Shown: positions 55,823 through 64,000 of the stretch, piece after piece
Layout: every line of letters begins with the position of its first letter
Position numbering within the stretch: position 1 is the first letter of the stretch
From: Bythopirellula polymerisocia
GTDB lineage: Bacteria; Planctomycetota; Planctomycetia; Pirellulales; Lacipirellulaceae
Assembly: GCF_007860015.1 (NCBI RefSeq)
Contig: NZ_SJPS01000001.1
Coordinates: forward strand, 1,426,001-1,490,000
Direction of reading: 5' to 3'
Length of the DNA stretch: 64,000 nucleotides
Position numbers and translations under genes: made by a program
Notes under the pieces: generated by a model
The model's input: only the letters and a program-made list of their open reading frames with translations
Databases searched by the model: none
Told to the model about the DNA's origin: nothing

Positions 55823-58246
55823 ATGCTTAATCACTTTAAAGCAATGACAAACATTCGCTATTTGTTGGTGGTTGTTGCTTTGTCGGTAGGCTGTGCGTCG
55901 GTAGGCTGGGCACAATTGCCTTTTTTTCCAGGTGCCGAGGGCTTTGGTGGCAATTTCACTGGAACTGCGCCGGCTAGTGGCTGGTTTTCAAACGGAACCG
56001 TCTACCACGTTACCAATCTCAACGACTCCGGGGCTGGGTCCCTCCGCGGTGCTTTCCAAGAGAATAGCTCTAATAAGATCATCGTGTTCGATGTGGCAGG
56101 AACTATCCAACTCACCAGCGATAGTCTCGACATGAAGAACATAAACAATTACTACATTGCAGGTCAGACTGCTCCAAGTCCGGTCACGATCTATGGCGAT
56201 ACTACGCAAGTCACTCATAGCAACAACAAACAGCAGGCCAATGTCATCCTGCGCTATATGGCTTTTCGCAAAGGGTCAGGAAATGGCGCTGATGCCATCA
56301 CCTTTGCCGGTGGCGGCACTGCTGGCATAGCCACCAATATGATCTTTGATCACGTGTCTGGCTCCTGGGCCGAGGACGAGATTCTGTCCGTGACGAATTA
56401 CAATACGAATGTCACGGTCCAATATTCCATGATTAATGACGCTTTGGTAAGCGGCCATGCATATGGTTCGCTGATCCGTCCTAAGACTGATTCCAACGTT
56501 TCGTTCCATCACAATCTGTATGCAAACAATGCCAGTCGCCAAGCTCGCTTCGGATCATACGATGCTGAGACGCTTACGGCAGACTTTCGCAACAACGTCG
56601 TCTACAACTATCGTGATCGAGCCAGCTATACCGGGGGCAGCAGCGAGCCCGAACAGGAATTTACGGATATTAACTACGTCGGAAACTATATTGTTTCTGG
56701 CCCAGGGACACTGAGCAATTCGACTATTGCTTTTAGTGTGGACAAGAATGTCACTTCGCGCGTGTATCAGTCGGGCAACTTTATCGACCCCGATGACGCT
56801 CCGGGTGGAGCGCCAGCCGATGGAGTACTCGATGGGACCAACACTGGCACGGCCATGTTTGTCATTAATAATCAGACCGACCAGACGCTGGAGTTCATGC
56901 CGTCCCCCTTTGCAACGCCACCCGTGACTACCCAAACAGCAACCGACGCCTACAACCAGATTGTAGATTACGTCGGCAATTTTTGGTGGGCTCGTGATGC
57001 GATAGATTCGCGTGTGATTAGCAATGTCACGAACTTTACGGGTGTTCCCCTCGCTGCTTCTGCCCCCATTGCCAGCGAATTGACTTACGTCACTTCCGCA
57101 CCGCAGACTTCGCACCCAGTCGGTTACGACGTCGACAACGATGGCATGGCCGATGCATGGGAGACGCTCCATGGTGGCAATTTGGTCTGGAACGCCGACT
57201 TTGACAACGATGGGTACATAAATCTTATTGAGTTCATCAACGAGAAAGGTGAGTTTCCCGCCCCGGCACCGATTGTATTCAATGGGTCCACAAACACCCG
57301 TTACGCTCAGATCACCAACTGGAAAACTGACGATGGTGGAATTACTGCCGGTTCGAATTGGCAACCCTCTAAGTATGACCTTGCTGTAATCGCAAATGGC
57401 AGCGTTGTGGTGGATGCAGTCGGCCAACATGCAGGCATCTTACTGATCGCTCCTAACTCTGGAAACAGTGCCACGCTGAGCATCAACAGTGGTTGGCTCA
57501 ACGCAGCCGAGGGTGTCGAAGTTGGCTCTGCCACGGGCGACGGTACTCTGGTGATGGGTACCACTGGAACCTTGTTTGCTCCAATCGTGACGGTGGGAGC
57601 TATGGGCGAACTCAGTGGCGACGGAGAAATCGTCGGGAATGTCCTCAATGAAGGCTTGGTCTTGCCCGGCGCTTCGCCTGGCACAATGAACATCTCTGGC
57701 AATTATGCCCAAAACTCCGGTGGCACACTTAGAATGGAAATTGCTTCAACATCTAGTTTCGACAAACTAATAGTCGGTGGATCGCTGATGGCAGGAGGGA
57801 CTTTGGATATCGACCTGCTGAGTTTTGATCCTCAGGCAGGCGATTCTTTTGATCTGTTCGATTTCTCGACTTCCGAGGGATCTTTCACTCTTGACCTTCC
57901 AGGTTTGAGCACTGGTTTGGCTTGGGATGATTCCAATCTTCTTACGACCGGTCAACTTTCAGTTGTGGCATCCGTAATCGCGAACGCGGACTTCGACGGC
58001 GACGGCGATGTCGATGGCCGTGATTTTCTTGCCTGGCAACGTGGTTATGGTAGTGCCGGAACACTGAGCACTGGGGATGCCAATAATGATGGCTTCGTTA
58101 ACGAAGTCGATCTCGGTATTTGGCAAACCCAATACAACAACGCTGGGCTACTGGCCACATCTCAGGTGGTCCCTGAACCAGCTGGGCTGACGCTGCTACT
58201 AGGCATTATGGGATTTTTTTGCCGAGCGAGGCATGTCAGGTTTTAG
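55823..58246 (+). CDS. Secreted pectate lyase, PL1-like, with dockerin-like repeats and PEP-CTERM tail
   Basis: 807 residues from ATG 55823. After a signal peptide (cleavage near WAQ) comes the family start LPFFPGAEGFGG, VYHVTNLNDSGAGSLRGAF and IIVFDVAGTI, then FDHVSGSWAEDEILSV and HNLYANNASRQARFG, all typical of PL1-like (pectate lyase superfamily) proteins of planctomycetes. Residues about 480-680 are a beta-helix/autotransporter-like region. Two Asp-rich loops (DFDGDGDVDGRDFLAWQ and DANNDGFVNEVDLGIWQ) and VPEPAGLTLLLG end it. It lies 48 bases after the PL9-like gene and is probably co-transcribed. Confidence 0.86.
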   Translation: MLNHFKAMTNIRYLLVVVALSVGCASVGWAQLPFFPGAEGFGGNFTGTAPASGWFSNGTVYHVTNLNDSGAGSLRGAFQENSSNKIIVFDVAGTIQLTSDSLDMKNINNYYIAGQTAPSPVTIYGDTTQVTHSNNKQQANVILRYMAFRKGSGNGADAITFAGGGTAGIATNMIFDHVSGSWAEDEILSVTNYNTNVTVQYSMINDALVSGHAYGSLIRPKTDSNVSFHHNLYANNASRQARFGSYDAETLTADFRNNVVYNYRDRASYTGGSSEPEQEFTDINYVGNYIVSGPGTLSNSTIAFSVDKNVTSRVYQSGNFIDPDDAPGGAPADGVLDGTNTGTAMFVINNQTDQTLEFMPSPFATPPVTTQTATDAYNQIVDYVGNFWWARDAIDSRVISNVTNFTGVPLAASAPIASELTYVTSAPQTSHPVGYDVDNDGMADAWETLHGGNLVWNADFDNDGYINLIEFINEKGEFPAPAPIVFNGSTNTRYAQITNWKTDDGGITAGSNWQPSKYDLAVIANGSVVVDAVGQHAGILLIAPNSGNSATLSINSGWLNAAEGVEVGSATGDGTLVMGTTGTLFAPIVTVGAMGELSGDGEIVGNVLNEGLVLPGASPGTMNISGNYAQNSGGTLRMEIASTSSFDKLIVGGSLMAGGTLDIDLLSFDPQAGDSFDLFDFSTSEGSFTLDLPGLSTGLAWDDSNLLTTGQLSVVASVIANADFDGDGDVDGRDFLAWQRGYGSAGTLSTGDANNDGFVNEVDLGIWQTQYNNAGLLATSQVVPEPAGLTLLLGIMGFFCRARHVRF

Positions 58247-58387
58247 AACGGTTTCTCTCCTTCTCCTCCCCGTGCCATGTGTTGCACACTCGCCGGACAG
58301 GGTTTTTTTCAGGGCTGATTAGGATCTTTCAGGCATACATGTATCCTAATTTGGATCTTTTTTCTTCCGACCAGATAGGCACCCAGA

Positions 58388-60721
58388 ATGCGAAATTGTT
58401 GCTTGCTAGCTCTTATTCTAACTCTGTGTTCTCAGCCTACTTTGCAGGCCCAGCTGGCCGCATTTCCAGGTGCAGAAGGAGTGGCCAAGAACATCACCGG
58501 TGGACGTGGCGGGGATGTATACAAGGTTACGAATCTCAACGATTCTGGCGCAGGGAGTTTGCGTTTTGGAATTCAGAATGCGCCCACCTCGGGGCGGACG
58601 ATTGTGTTCGACGTTGCAGGGACGATCAACCTGGCAAGCAGTCTCGATTTCAACGGCAAGGACAACATCACGGTCGCCGGTCAAACTGCTCCCGGGGGTG
58701 GCATCACGCTCTCGGGATATCGGTTACGGATCAATCCGTTGTTCAATGGCAATAACATCGTTGACCCCATTAGCAATGTGGTGGTGCAATTCCTTCGGGT
58801 GAGACCGGGTGAGGCCTCCGTCAACGCCGATGGAGTTTGGGTGCAGACTGCCAACGGTGTGATTGTCGATCACGTAACCACTTCCTGGTCTGTCGATGAG
58901 AGCATATCCGTAACACACGATTCAGATAATGTGACCGTTCAGTGGTCGACCATGACACAGGGGTTGCTCAGTCACAGCTATGGTTCACCTCTCAACGGTG
59001 GCACGTATACATATGCGCACAACCTTTACGCCCACAACAGAAGTCGAAATCCACGCCTGCAACAAAGCCAGGACATGATCATGGAGCTGGATTTCGTCAA
59101 TAATGTTATCTACAACCCTGGCGACCGATTCGCGTACGGCGGCAATGAATACTCCGTCAACTGGGTGGGTAACTACGGCATACGCGGTCCCGAGACAGGG
59201 GATACAAATCACGCTTTTGCAAGAGACACCGACACGGAGTCGAGCTTCTATGTCGAAGGCAACCTGATGGACAATAATACGGACGGGCTGATCAATGGAG
59301 TTGTGCCAGTGCTGGAAGGAGATAGTCATGAGGCGGCCATGTTTCGGGTAGGTGCCTCCTACACTCTGTTGGGATCTCGCATTCCCATACCGGAAGCCAG
59401 CGTGACGACTGCCCAGCAGGCTTATGTGCAGGTGCTCAGCCGCGTTGGCGCGACGAACTTCCGCGACGCGCACGATCGCGACATGATTCGCGACGTCATT
59501 AATCAACAGCCAGGGCATATCAGTTCTGAGAGCGAGTGGGGATCGTTGCCGTCGCTGCCAACAGGTACTCCGGCGGCCGACTCAAACAACGACGGCGTCC
59601 CTGACACCTGGGCATTGGCCACCTATGGTGATGCGTCAACGCCACTAAACACCACCTATGCCACGTCCGGCTACACTTACCTGGAGGAGTACATCCATTC
59701 GCTCACTCCAAATGCCTATATGCCTACGAACACACAATCTCACACAGTTTTGACAGGCTACGGATTGGGAGGCGACGCGCAGGTGAACGAGAATGGTGGT
59801 ACGAGCGCTACAAGCAGTGGTGACGGTACGGGGAGTACACTGAACGCACTCTGGGACGGCGCTAGTGGCACGAAGAATCAGGCGATTGTACTGAAGTTTG
59901 ATCTCTCGGAAATCGTCCCCGGTTCTGTCAACGAAGCAGTGCTGGAATTGACTGCCGCAGAAGCCATAACCGGCACTCACACTTTCAAAGTGTACGGACT
60001 GGAGCACGATGGCAACGACTGGGACTGGGATGAATCGTTAGTAGAGTTTGCCGACGCGCCTGGTCTGGTGTTCGACGGCAACAGCCGCACTCTCGGTATC
60101 GATCCTCGGTATACGGCCGATGGTGAACCTGCGGAAAAAGACAACTTCCCGTTAGACACGCCGGGGCTCTTCTCGCTGGGTGAATTCTCGATTAGTTCTA
60201 TGGTTGCTGGGGAAACTGCGTCGTTCGACGGCTTGAACTTGGCGGTGATGTTGAACTTAGCCGCCTATTTTGAGGATACTCCGCAAGCGGGCTTGGTTAC
60301 GCTAATACTGGAGCAGACGAACGCCACGGGAACTAACGACGCCACGTTCTTTTCGCACGAAGGCGATAGCCTGCTGGCTCCTCGGCTGGTCGTGGATGCA
60401 ACTCTAGCTTCCCCGCCCGCGACAGCAAACGCTGACTTTGATGGGGATGGTGAAGTTGACGGTCGTGATTTCCTCATCTGGCAGCGAGGGTTCGGCAATG
60501 CCGGTTCGCTGGCCACAGGGGATGCCAATAACGATGGCACTGTCGATGGTGTCGATCTCGGGATTTGGCAAACCCAGTACAATAACGCTGGGCTACTGGC
60601 CACAGCGGAAGCGGTACCCGAGCCTGCGGGGCTAGTTCTACTGCTCGGCACGCTTGTGATGTTTTGCCGACCCTCGTCCCAACTCAATGAAATAAAGGAA
60701 CCAGTGAGAGACAGGCTATAA
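58388..60721 (+). CDS. Secreted pectate lyase, PL1-like, with DNRLRE-like domain and PEP-CTERM tail
   Basis: 777 residues. Signal peptide, then LAAFPGAEGVAKNITGG, VYKVTNLNDSGAGSLRFGI and TIVFDVAGTINL; the catalytic region includes VDHVTTSWSVDESISV and HNLYAHNRSRNPRLQQ. A DNRLRE-like beta domain lies at about 450-660 (VLKFDLSEIVPGSVNEAVLEL and so on), then two Asp-rich loops and VPEPAGLVLLLG. Its last 100 codons are nearly the same as those of the preceding gene, so the tails were duplicated in tandem. Confidence 0.86.
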   Translation: MRNCCLLALILTLCSQPTLQAQLAAFPGAEGVAKNITGGRGGDVYKVTNLNDSGAGSLRFGIQNAPTSGRTIVFDVAGTINLASSLDFNGKDNITVAGQTAPGGGITLSGYRLRINPLFNGNNIVDPISNVVVQFLRVRPGEASVNADGVWVQTANGVIVDHVTTSWSVDESISVTHDSDNVTVQWSTMTQGLLSHSYGSPLNGGTYTYAHNLYAHNRSRNPRLQQSQDMIMELDFVNNVIYNPGDRFAYGGNEYSVNWVGNYGIRGPETGDTNHAFARDTDTESSFYVEGNLMDNNTDGLINGVVPVLEGDSHEAAMFRVGASYTLLGSRIPIPEASVTTAQQAYVQVLSRVGATNFRDAHDRDMIRDVINQQPGHISSESEWGSLPSLPTGTPAADSNNDGVPDTWALATYGDASTPLNTTYATSGYTYLEEYIHSLTPNAYMPTNTQSHTVLTGYGLGGDAQVNENGGTSATSSGDGTGSTLNALWDGASGTKNQAIVLKFDLSEIVPGSVNEAVLELTAAEAITGTHTFKVYGLEHDGNDWDWDESLVEFADAPGLVFDGNSRTLGIDPRYTADGEPAEKDNFPLDTPGLFSLGEFSISSMVAGETASFDGLNLAVMLNLAAYFEDTPQAGLVTLILEQTNATGTNDATFFSHEGDSLLAPRLVVDATLASPPATANADFDGDGEVDGRDFLIWQRGFGNAGSLATGDANNDGTVDGVDLGIWQTQYNNAGLLATAEAVPEPAGLVLLLGTLVMFCRPSSQLNEIKEPVRDRL

Positions 60722-60798
60722 CTGCCAAAAAGGAATTCGTCGAATCATGTAACTGGCTCATGTGTGAAGAAAAGATCATAAAGACAGACAAACCCGGG

Positions 60799-60827
60799 TA
60801 GTCGCCTGTCGCAAGGCAATGCGACTA
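60799..60827. terminator. Possible terminator between convergent lyase genes
   Basis: TAGTCGC / GCGACTA, a 7-bp stem with a 15-base loop, lies between the stops of two convergent genes. No T-tract is evident, so this is tentative. Confidence 0.35.
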
Positions 60828-60851
60828 TCAGTCAAGATAGTTCAGATATAT

Positions 60852-63800
60852 TCACAAATATCGAGGTCGAGAGAGAATGCTGATGGTGGCCAGTCCGAGC
60901 AATGCCACAACGCTAGAGGGCTCAGGCACATGAGTTGAGGCTGAGAGCGGTGACGAGAGATCACCTGTGAACTCTCTTTGCCAAGTGAGAAAATCGAAAC
61001 CATCGGTGTCGAAGTCTCCGTCGGAGTCACCGTTGACAGTCGAGTCGTAGGAAGATTGCCATCTGGCGAGATCAAACTCATCGACATCCCCATCACCGTC
61101 GAAGTCAGCAGTGAATGGCGTGGAGACGTCCAACAGAACGCGATTTGTGCCGCTCTCGTAGCTGATACCCCACTGAAGCAGTCCACTAAGTGCCGGCCAG
61201 GAGATGCCCTCGCTAAATGTCCCTGCGATGCCGTTGCTGGCTGAGAGGATCTCGAAGATTTCGCCAGCCCTCGGCTGATAATCATCTGCGAGTACAACGT
61301 CGAGCATGCCTCCCAACGAGGCTAAGCCATTGACAGTAAGCTTGTTGTAAGAATCGGCACTGCCGATCTCAATGGCCATTTTGGCGCCAGAAGACTGCGT
61401 GTAGTTGCCATCCACGGTGAGTGTGCTCCCAAGGAGAAAACCTGTTGAGCCGTTGAGGGCAGTATCCAGCTGAAAAGAGTCGAGATTTGCAGTGGTCAGC
61501 ACAAAGCCGTCGAGAATTGTGCCGACTTCGCGCCCGCCGATGGCAAACGATTTCTGACCGACGGAAAGATTGTAGTCGATGCCAGCATTAAGCGCGGTCC
61601 ACACACCAGCAAGTGCAGGCAACGAGGGGGATAGCTTTACCCATTTGGCTGCGTCGGCGGCATTGTCGGGTGATTGGACTTCTTCATAAAAAGAAGTTGT
61701 CGTTTGGAGGATCGTGGAATGCCCCGACACCCACAAGCTATTGTTGCCGCCCGCTGAGGTTGAGGTGTCGCCAGGTATGACTGACAAACTGGGCTCTGCG
61801 ATGCGTGCGAACAGATACCAGGCACCAGCCTGGGGAATATCAACTGTAGTTGAAATCAGTCCGCTCGCGAGGGGAGCGCTAAGGCTTTCGTTATTCACCA
61901 TTACGATGCCGCCACCGAAGAGACCGCTGCCGTTGTAGGAACCACCGTTGCCAGTGCCGTGGACGGCGTTGTCGAATACTGCCCAATCGCTGCTGAGGTT
62001 GAGGTCCTCAGCCTGGATGCCGATCGTATGGACCGAACCAGTCTTTTCTCCATAGGGGCGAACTAACGAGCCGGCAGTTGCCGTGAGATTGCCGGTAATG
62101 GTCCCCTTACCTGCGATCGTCTGCGAATTGCCCAGAATCAGCCCGCCTGACACGGCGGAGGCGTCTAGCGTGGTGCCGGCTTCCAACTCAACTGAGGAAA
62201 CGTTCGAGATCGACGCCGTAGGGCCTAATTTCACTGATCCTTCTTGAATGAGAACTGGCCCACTGAATGTGTTAACTCCCGAAAGCGTCAGACTGCCCGC
62301 CCCGCGCTTGGTAAAGCCGCCGGTGCCTGAGATGTTTCCAGAGATTTCACCACTATAGCCGTTGGTGTCGATCGTACCGCCAACGGCGCCGAGGGTTGTG
62401 GCAACCTTGATGTCGGGTACGCCGGTCGCTCGAAACATGCCTCCATTGAAGATGAGCGTGGCAGTACCACCGGCGGAGGCAATGGTTCCTGTCTGGAGCA
62501 TGCCCCCAGTCCCGATGGTGATTGCCCCAGCCTGGCTCGGAGTAGCGACCAGCGTCCGTCCTGACGTGACCTGGCCGTCGCTGATTGTGAGCGAGTGACT
62601 CAACGTCGCCGTGTCGAAGACGTCAAGTGTGCCGCCCGTAACGTTCATCGAGCCATCAACGTTAAGTCGTCGAGCGAACGCGTGCCCGCCTGTCAGGCTG
62701 AGATTACCGGTCGCGATCGCGTCGTCAGCAAGCGTCGGTACGCCGCTGATCCAAGATGAAGCATTCGCCCATGAACCACCGGCAGAGGTCACAACGGTTC
62801 CGTCGCCACCAAGTTCGTTGAGGTATTCTTCGAGCCGGATATAGCCGGCGCCGTTGAGTCCCTTCCAATCGATCGCATTGGCTGGGTTCAGCCCGCGGGA
62901 GAGTTCCCAGTTGTCGGCGATGCCGTCTTTGTCAGCATCAACAAGTCGGGCACGGGGGTTTAAGTAAATGGGATTGGTACCGTAGCCGGGGAACAAGTCG
63001 CTTTCCCGGACGATCACGCCTCCGAGAGTACCGTAGCTGGTGACCTCTTGCATCAGTCGGGTGTCGACCGCGTCGCGGATAATCGAGACCCCAGCGTTCT
63101 CAACAACGTGTGCCACTGCCTGCTGGGCGGTCATCGCTGTGTTAGTGGGAAAGGCATGGCGAGTTGCTACGACGTCCGCACCTGGATAGCTCGTATTGAG
63201 AGTGCCGTTAAGAATGCCGTCGCGATTCGAGTCGACCCAATTGTCATTTGCGTAGATGTGGAAAGTGGGCGTGCCATCTTTGAACGGTGCGCTGCCATCG
63301 ATTGGCCCCTCGATGAAGTAGTTGCCCTCGACGTTGGCGTGCGACGTGCCGGCGGTATCGCCCATGATATAGCCGGCCGATTCCCAGCCGTAAACGACGT
63401 TGTTGATGAACTCGTTCTCGCCGCGGACCTTGGGGTTCCTGGTCACGTTGTCAGTAAACAAGCTCTTGATGATACTAAAGCGGCTGCCATCGCCGGGCTG
63501 CATCAGGCCACCGGTGCTATGTCCGACGACGTCGAGGCCTTGGCCGATGATCGAGTTCTGGATCGTAAGATTGTCGATGATCTGGCCGGTGTCGGGGTTG
63601 ATGTCGAACGTGCCGTCGACGCCCCAAGTGATCGACATGTGGTCGAACATCATGTTCGTGCCCCGGACGATCGAGGCGGCGTCGACGCGGCCCTGGCTCG
63701 TGCCGAGCCGCACGGCCCAGTGGCGGCTGATTAGATTGTTGGCGCCGTGAAAGGCGGCCCGGTTGCCGTACACTGAGAAGCCGCCGGGCGCGGTCTGGCC

Positions 63801-64000
63801 GGCGATTGTGAGATTGCTGGCGAACGTCAGGGGGCTGCTCGGCTCAAGGATCCCGCCGACGTCGAAGACGACGAAGCGATTCGACTGGCTAACAGCGTCG
63901 CGGAACGAGCCGGTACCTGAATCGTTGAGGTTGGTGACGTGATAGACGCTGGCTGAACCGAGGTTGGTGCGCGCGCCCGTAGCAAACTGTCCAAAACCTT
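60852..64000 (-). CDS. Large secreted pectate lyase, PL1-like, with autotransporter-type repeats (5' end outside window)
   Basis: More than 1048 residues; the frame is open to the right edge, where GFGQFATGA, VYHVTNLNDSGTGSF and FVVFDVGGI show it begins like other PL1-like proteins. The catalytic part has FDHMSITWGVDG and NVTRNPKVRG. Residues further on carry passenger-associated beta-helix repeats (GGFTKRGAGSLTLSGVNTFSG), a long beta region, then DFDGDGDVDEFDLARWQ and DFDTDGFDFLTWQ loops and VPEPSSVVALLG. It is transcribed toward the other lyase genes. Confidence 0.85.
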   Translation of the reverse strand, partial: GFGQFATGARTNLGSASVYHVTNLNDSGTGSFRDAVSQSNRFVVFDVGGILEPSSPLTFASNLTIAGQTAPGGFSVYGNRAAFHGANNLISRHWAVRLGTSQGRVDAASIVRGTNMMFDHMSITWGVDGTFDINPDTGQIIDNLTIQNSIIGQGLDVVGHSTGGLMQPGDGSRFSIIKSLFTDNVTRNPKVRGENEFINNVVYGWESAGYIMGDTAGTSHANVEGNYFIEGPIDGSAPFKDGTPTFHIYANDNWVDSNRDGILNGTLNTSYPGADVVATRHAFPTNTAMTAQQAVAHVVENAGVSIIRDAVDTRLMQEVTSYGTLGGVIVRESDLFPGYGTNPIYLNPRARLVDADKDGIADNWELSRGLNPANAIDWKGLNGAGYIRLEEYLNELGGDGTVVTSAGGSWANASSWISGVPTLADDAIATGNLSLTGGHAFARRLNVDGSMNVTGGTLDVFDTATLSHSLTISDGQVTSGRTLVATPSQAGAITIGTGGMLQTGTIASAGGTATLIFNGGMFRATGVPDIKVATTLGAVGGTIDTNGYSGEISGNISGTGGFTKRGAGSLTLSGVNTFSGPVLIQEGSVKLGPTASISNVSSVELEAGTTLDASAVSGGLILGNSQTIAGKGTITGNLTATAGSLVRPYGEKTGSVHTIGIQAEDLNLSSDWAVFDNAVHGTGNGGSYNGSGLFGGGIVMVNNESLSAPLASGLISTTVDIPQAGAWYLFARIAEPSLSVIPGDTSTSAGGNNSLWVSGHSTILQTTTSFYEEVQSPDNAADAAKWVKLSPSLPALAGVWTALNAGIDYNLSVGQKSFAIGGREVGTILDGFVLTTANLDSFQLDTALNGSTGFLLGSTLTVDGNYTQSSGAKMAIEIGSADSYNKLTVNGLASLGGMLDVVLADDYQPRAGEIFEILSASNGIAGTFSEGISWPALSGLLQWGISYESGTNRVLLDVSTPFTADFDGDGDVDEFDLARWQSSYDSTVNGDSDGDFDTDGFDFLTWQREFTGDLSSPLSASTHVPEPSSVVALLGLATISILSRPRYL

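Noticed and set aside
56555..57430. 291-codon minus-strand frame inside the first PL1-like lyase
   Set aside because: It is an antisense shadow of a gene with clear domains; no motif or start signal.
63048..63734. 228-codon plus-strand frame
   Set aside because: Antisense to the large PL1-like lyase and rich in Val/Ala/Asp, typical of codon-bias shadows.

Overview
The window looks like a chromosomal segment of a planctomycete, most likely from the Pirellulales (Lacipirellulaceae-like). The evidence is ten intact secreted proteins with a C-terminal PEP-CTERM sorting tail, seven of them preceded by EF-hand/dockerin-like Asp-rich repeats ending in 'DFLxWQR'. There is also a DUF1559 pseudopilin beside a small lipoprotein, sulfatases, an ECF sigma/Ser-Thr kinase pair, an ECF/FecR system, and a truncated planctomycete-type integrase. 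Taxonomy is inferred from gene content only. Left part (1-16.2 kb): the 3' end of pyrE, a nuclease-like conserved protein, a FabH-type ketosynthase and oligoendopeptidase F are followed by two PEP-CTERM proteins. A minus-strand module at 6.1-9.4 kb then encodes two minimal nucleotidyltransferases (the second carrying a C-terminal HEPN-like domain) and a truncated polynucleotide kinase; it resembles an RNA-damage or RNA-repair cassette. A SEC-C mini-protein, a DUF2339/DUF3999 membrane pair, an iduronate-sulfatase-like enzyme and a fasciclin protein complete this part. Middle part (16.2-41.4 kb): a five-gene plus-strand cluster is headed by a MerR/cobalamin-domain regulator of the CarH/LitR type in which both cobalamin signature motifs are altered. 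It is followed by a DCC-family thiol protein, a small membrane protein, an SDR without the catalytic Tyr, and an SDR/DUF2867 protein. Next come tRNA-His with a decayed integrase at its 3' side, an ECF sigma/membrane Ser-Thr kinase pair, a FAD monooxygenase, a sugar-phosphate-isomerase-like TIM barrel together with a truncated duplicate of its 3' end 7 kb away, a LysA-like decarboxylase, a BrkB-type membrane protein and an LTA-synthase-like membrane sulfatase. Right part (41.4-64 kb): a pectin/hexuronate region. A minus-strand operon dctP-dctQ-dctM-uxaE would import a uronate through a TRAP transporter and epimerise it. A plus-strand set of ECF sigma factor, AraC-type regulator and FecR-like protein sits before a PEP-CTERM protein, a PL9-like pectate lyase and two PL1-like pectate lyases; a third, larger PL1-like lyase runs off the right end on the opposite strand. 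Secreted lyases would cut pectin at the cell surface, the TRAP system would import uronates, and the sigma/AraC/FecR set is the obvious candidate regulator. Intergenic spaces hold several palindromic repeats and clear terminators. No rRNA, CRISPR array or intact insertion sequence was seen. All calls come from reading the sequence without database searches.
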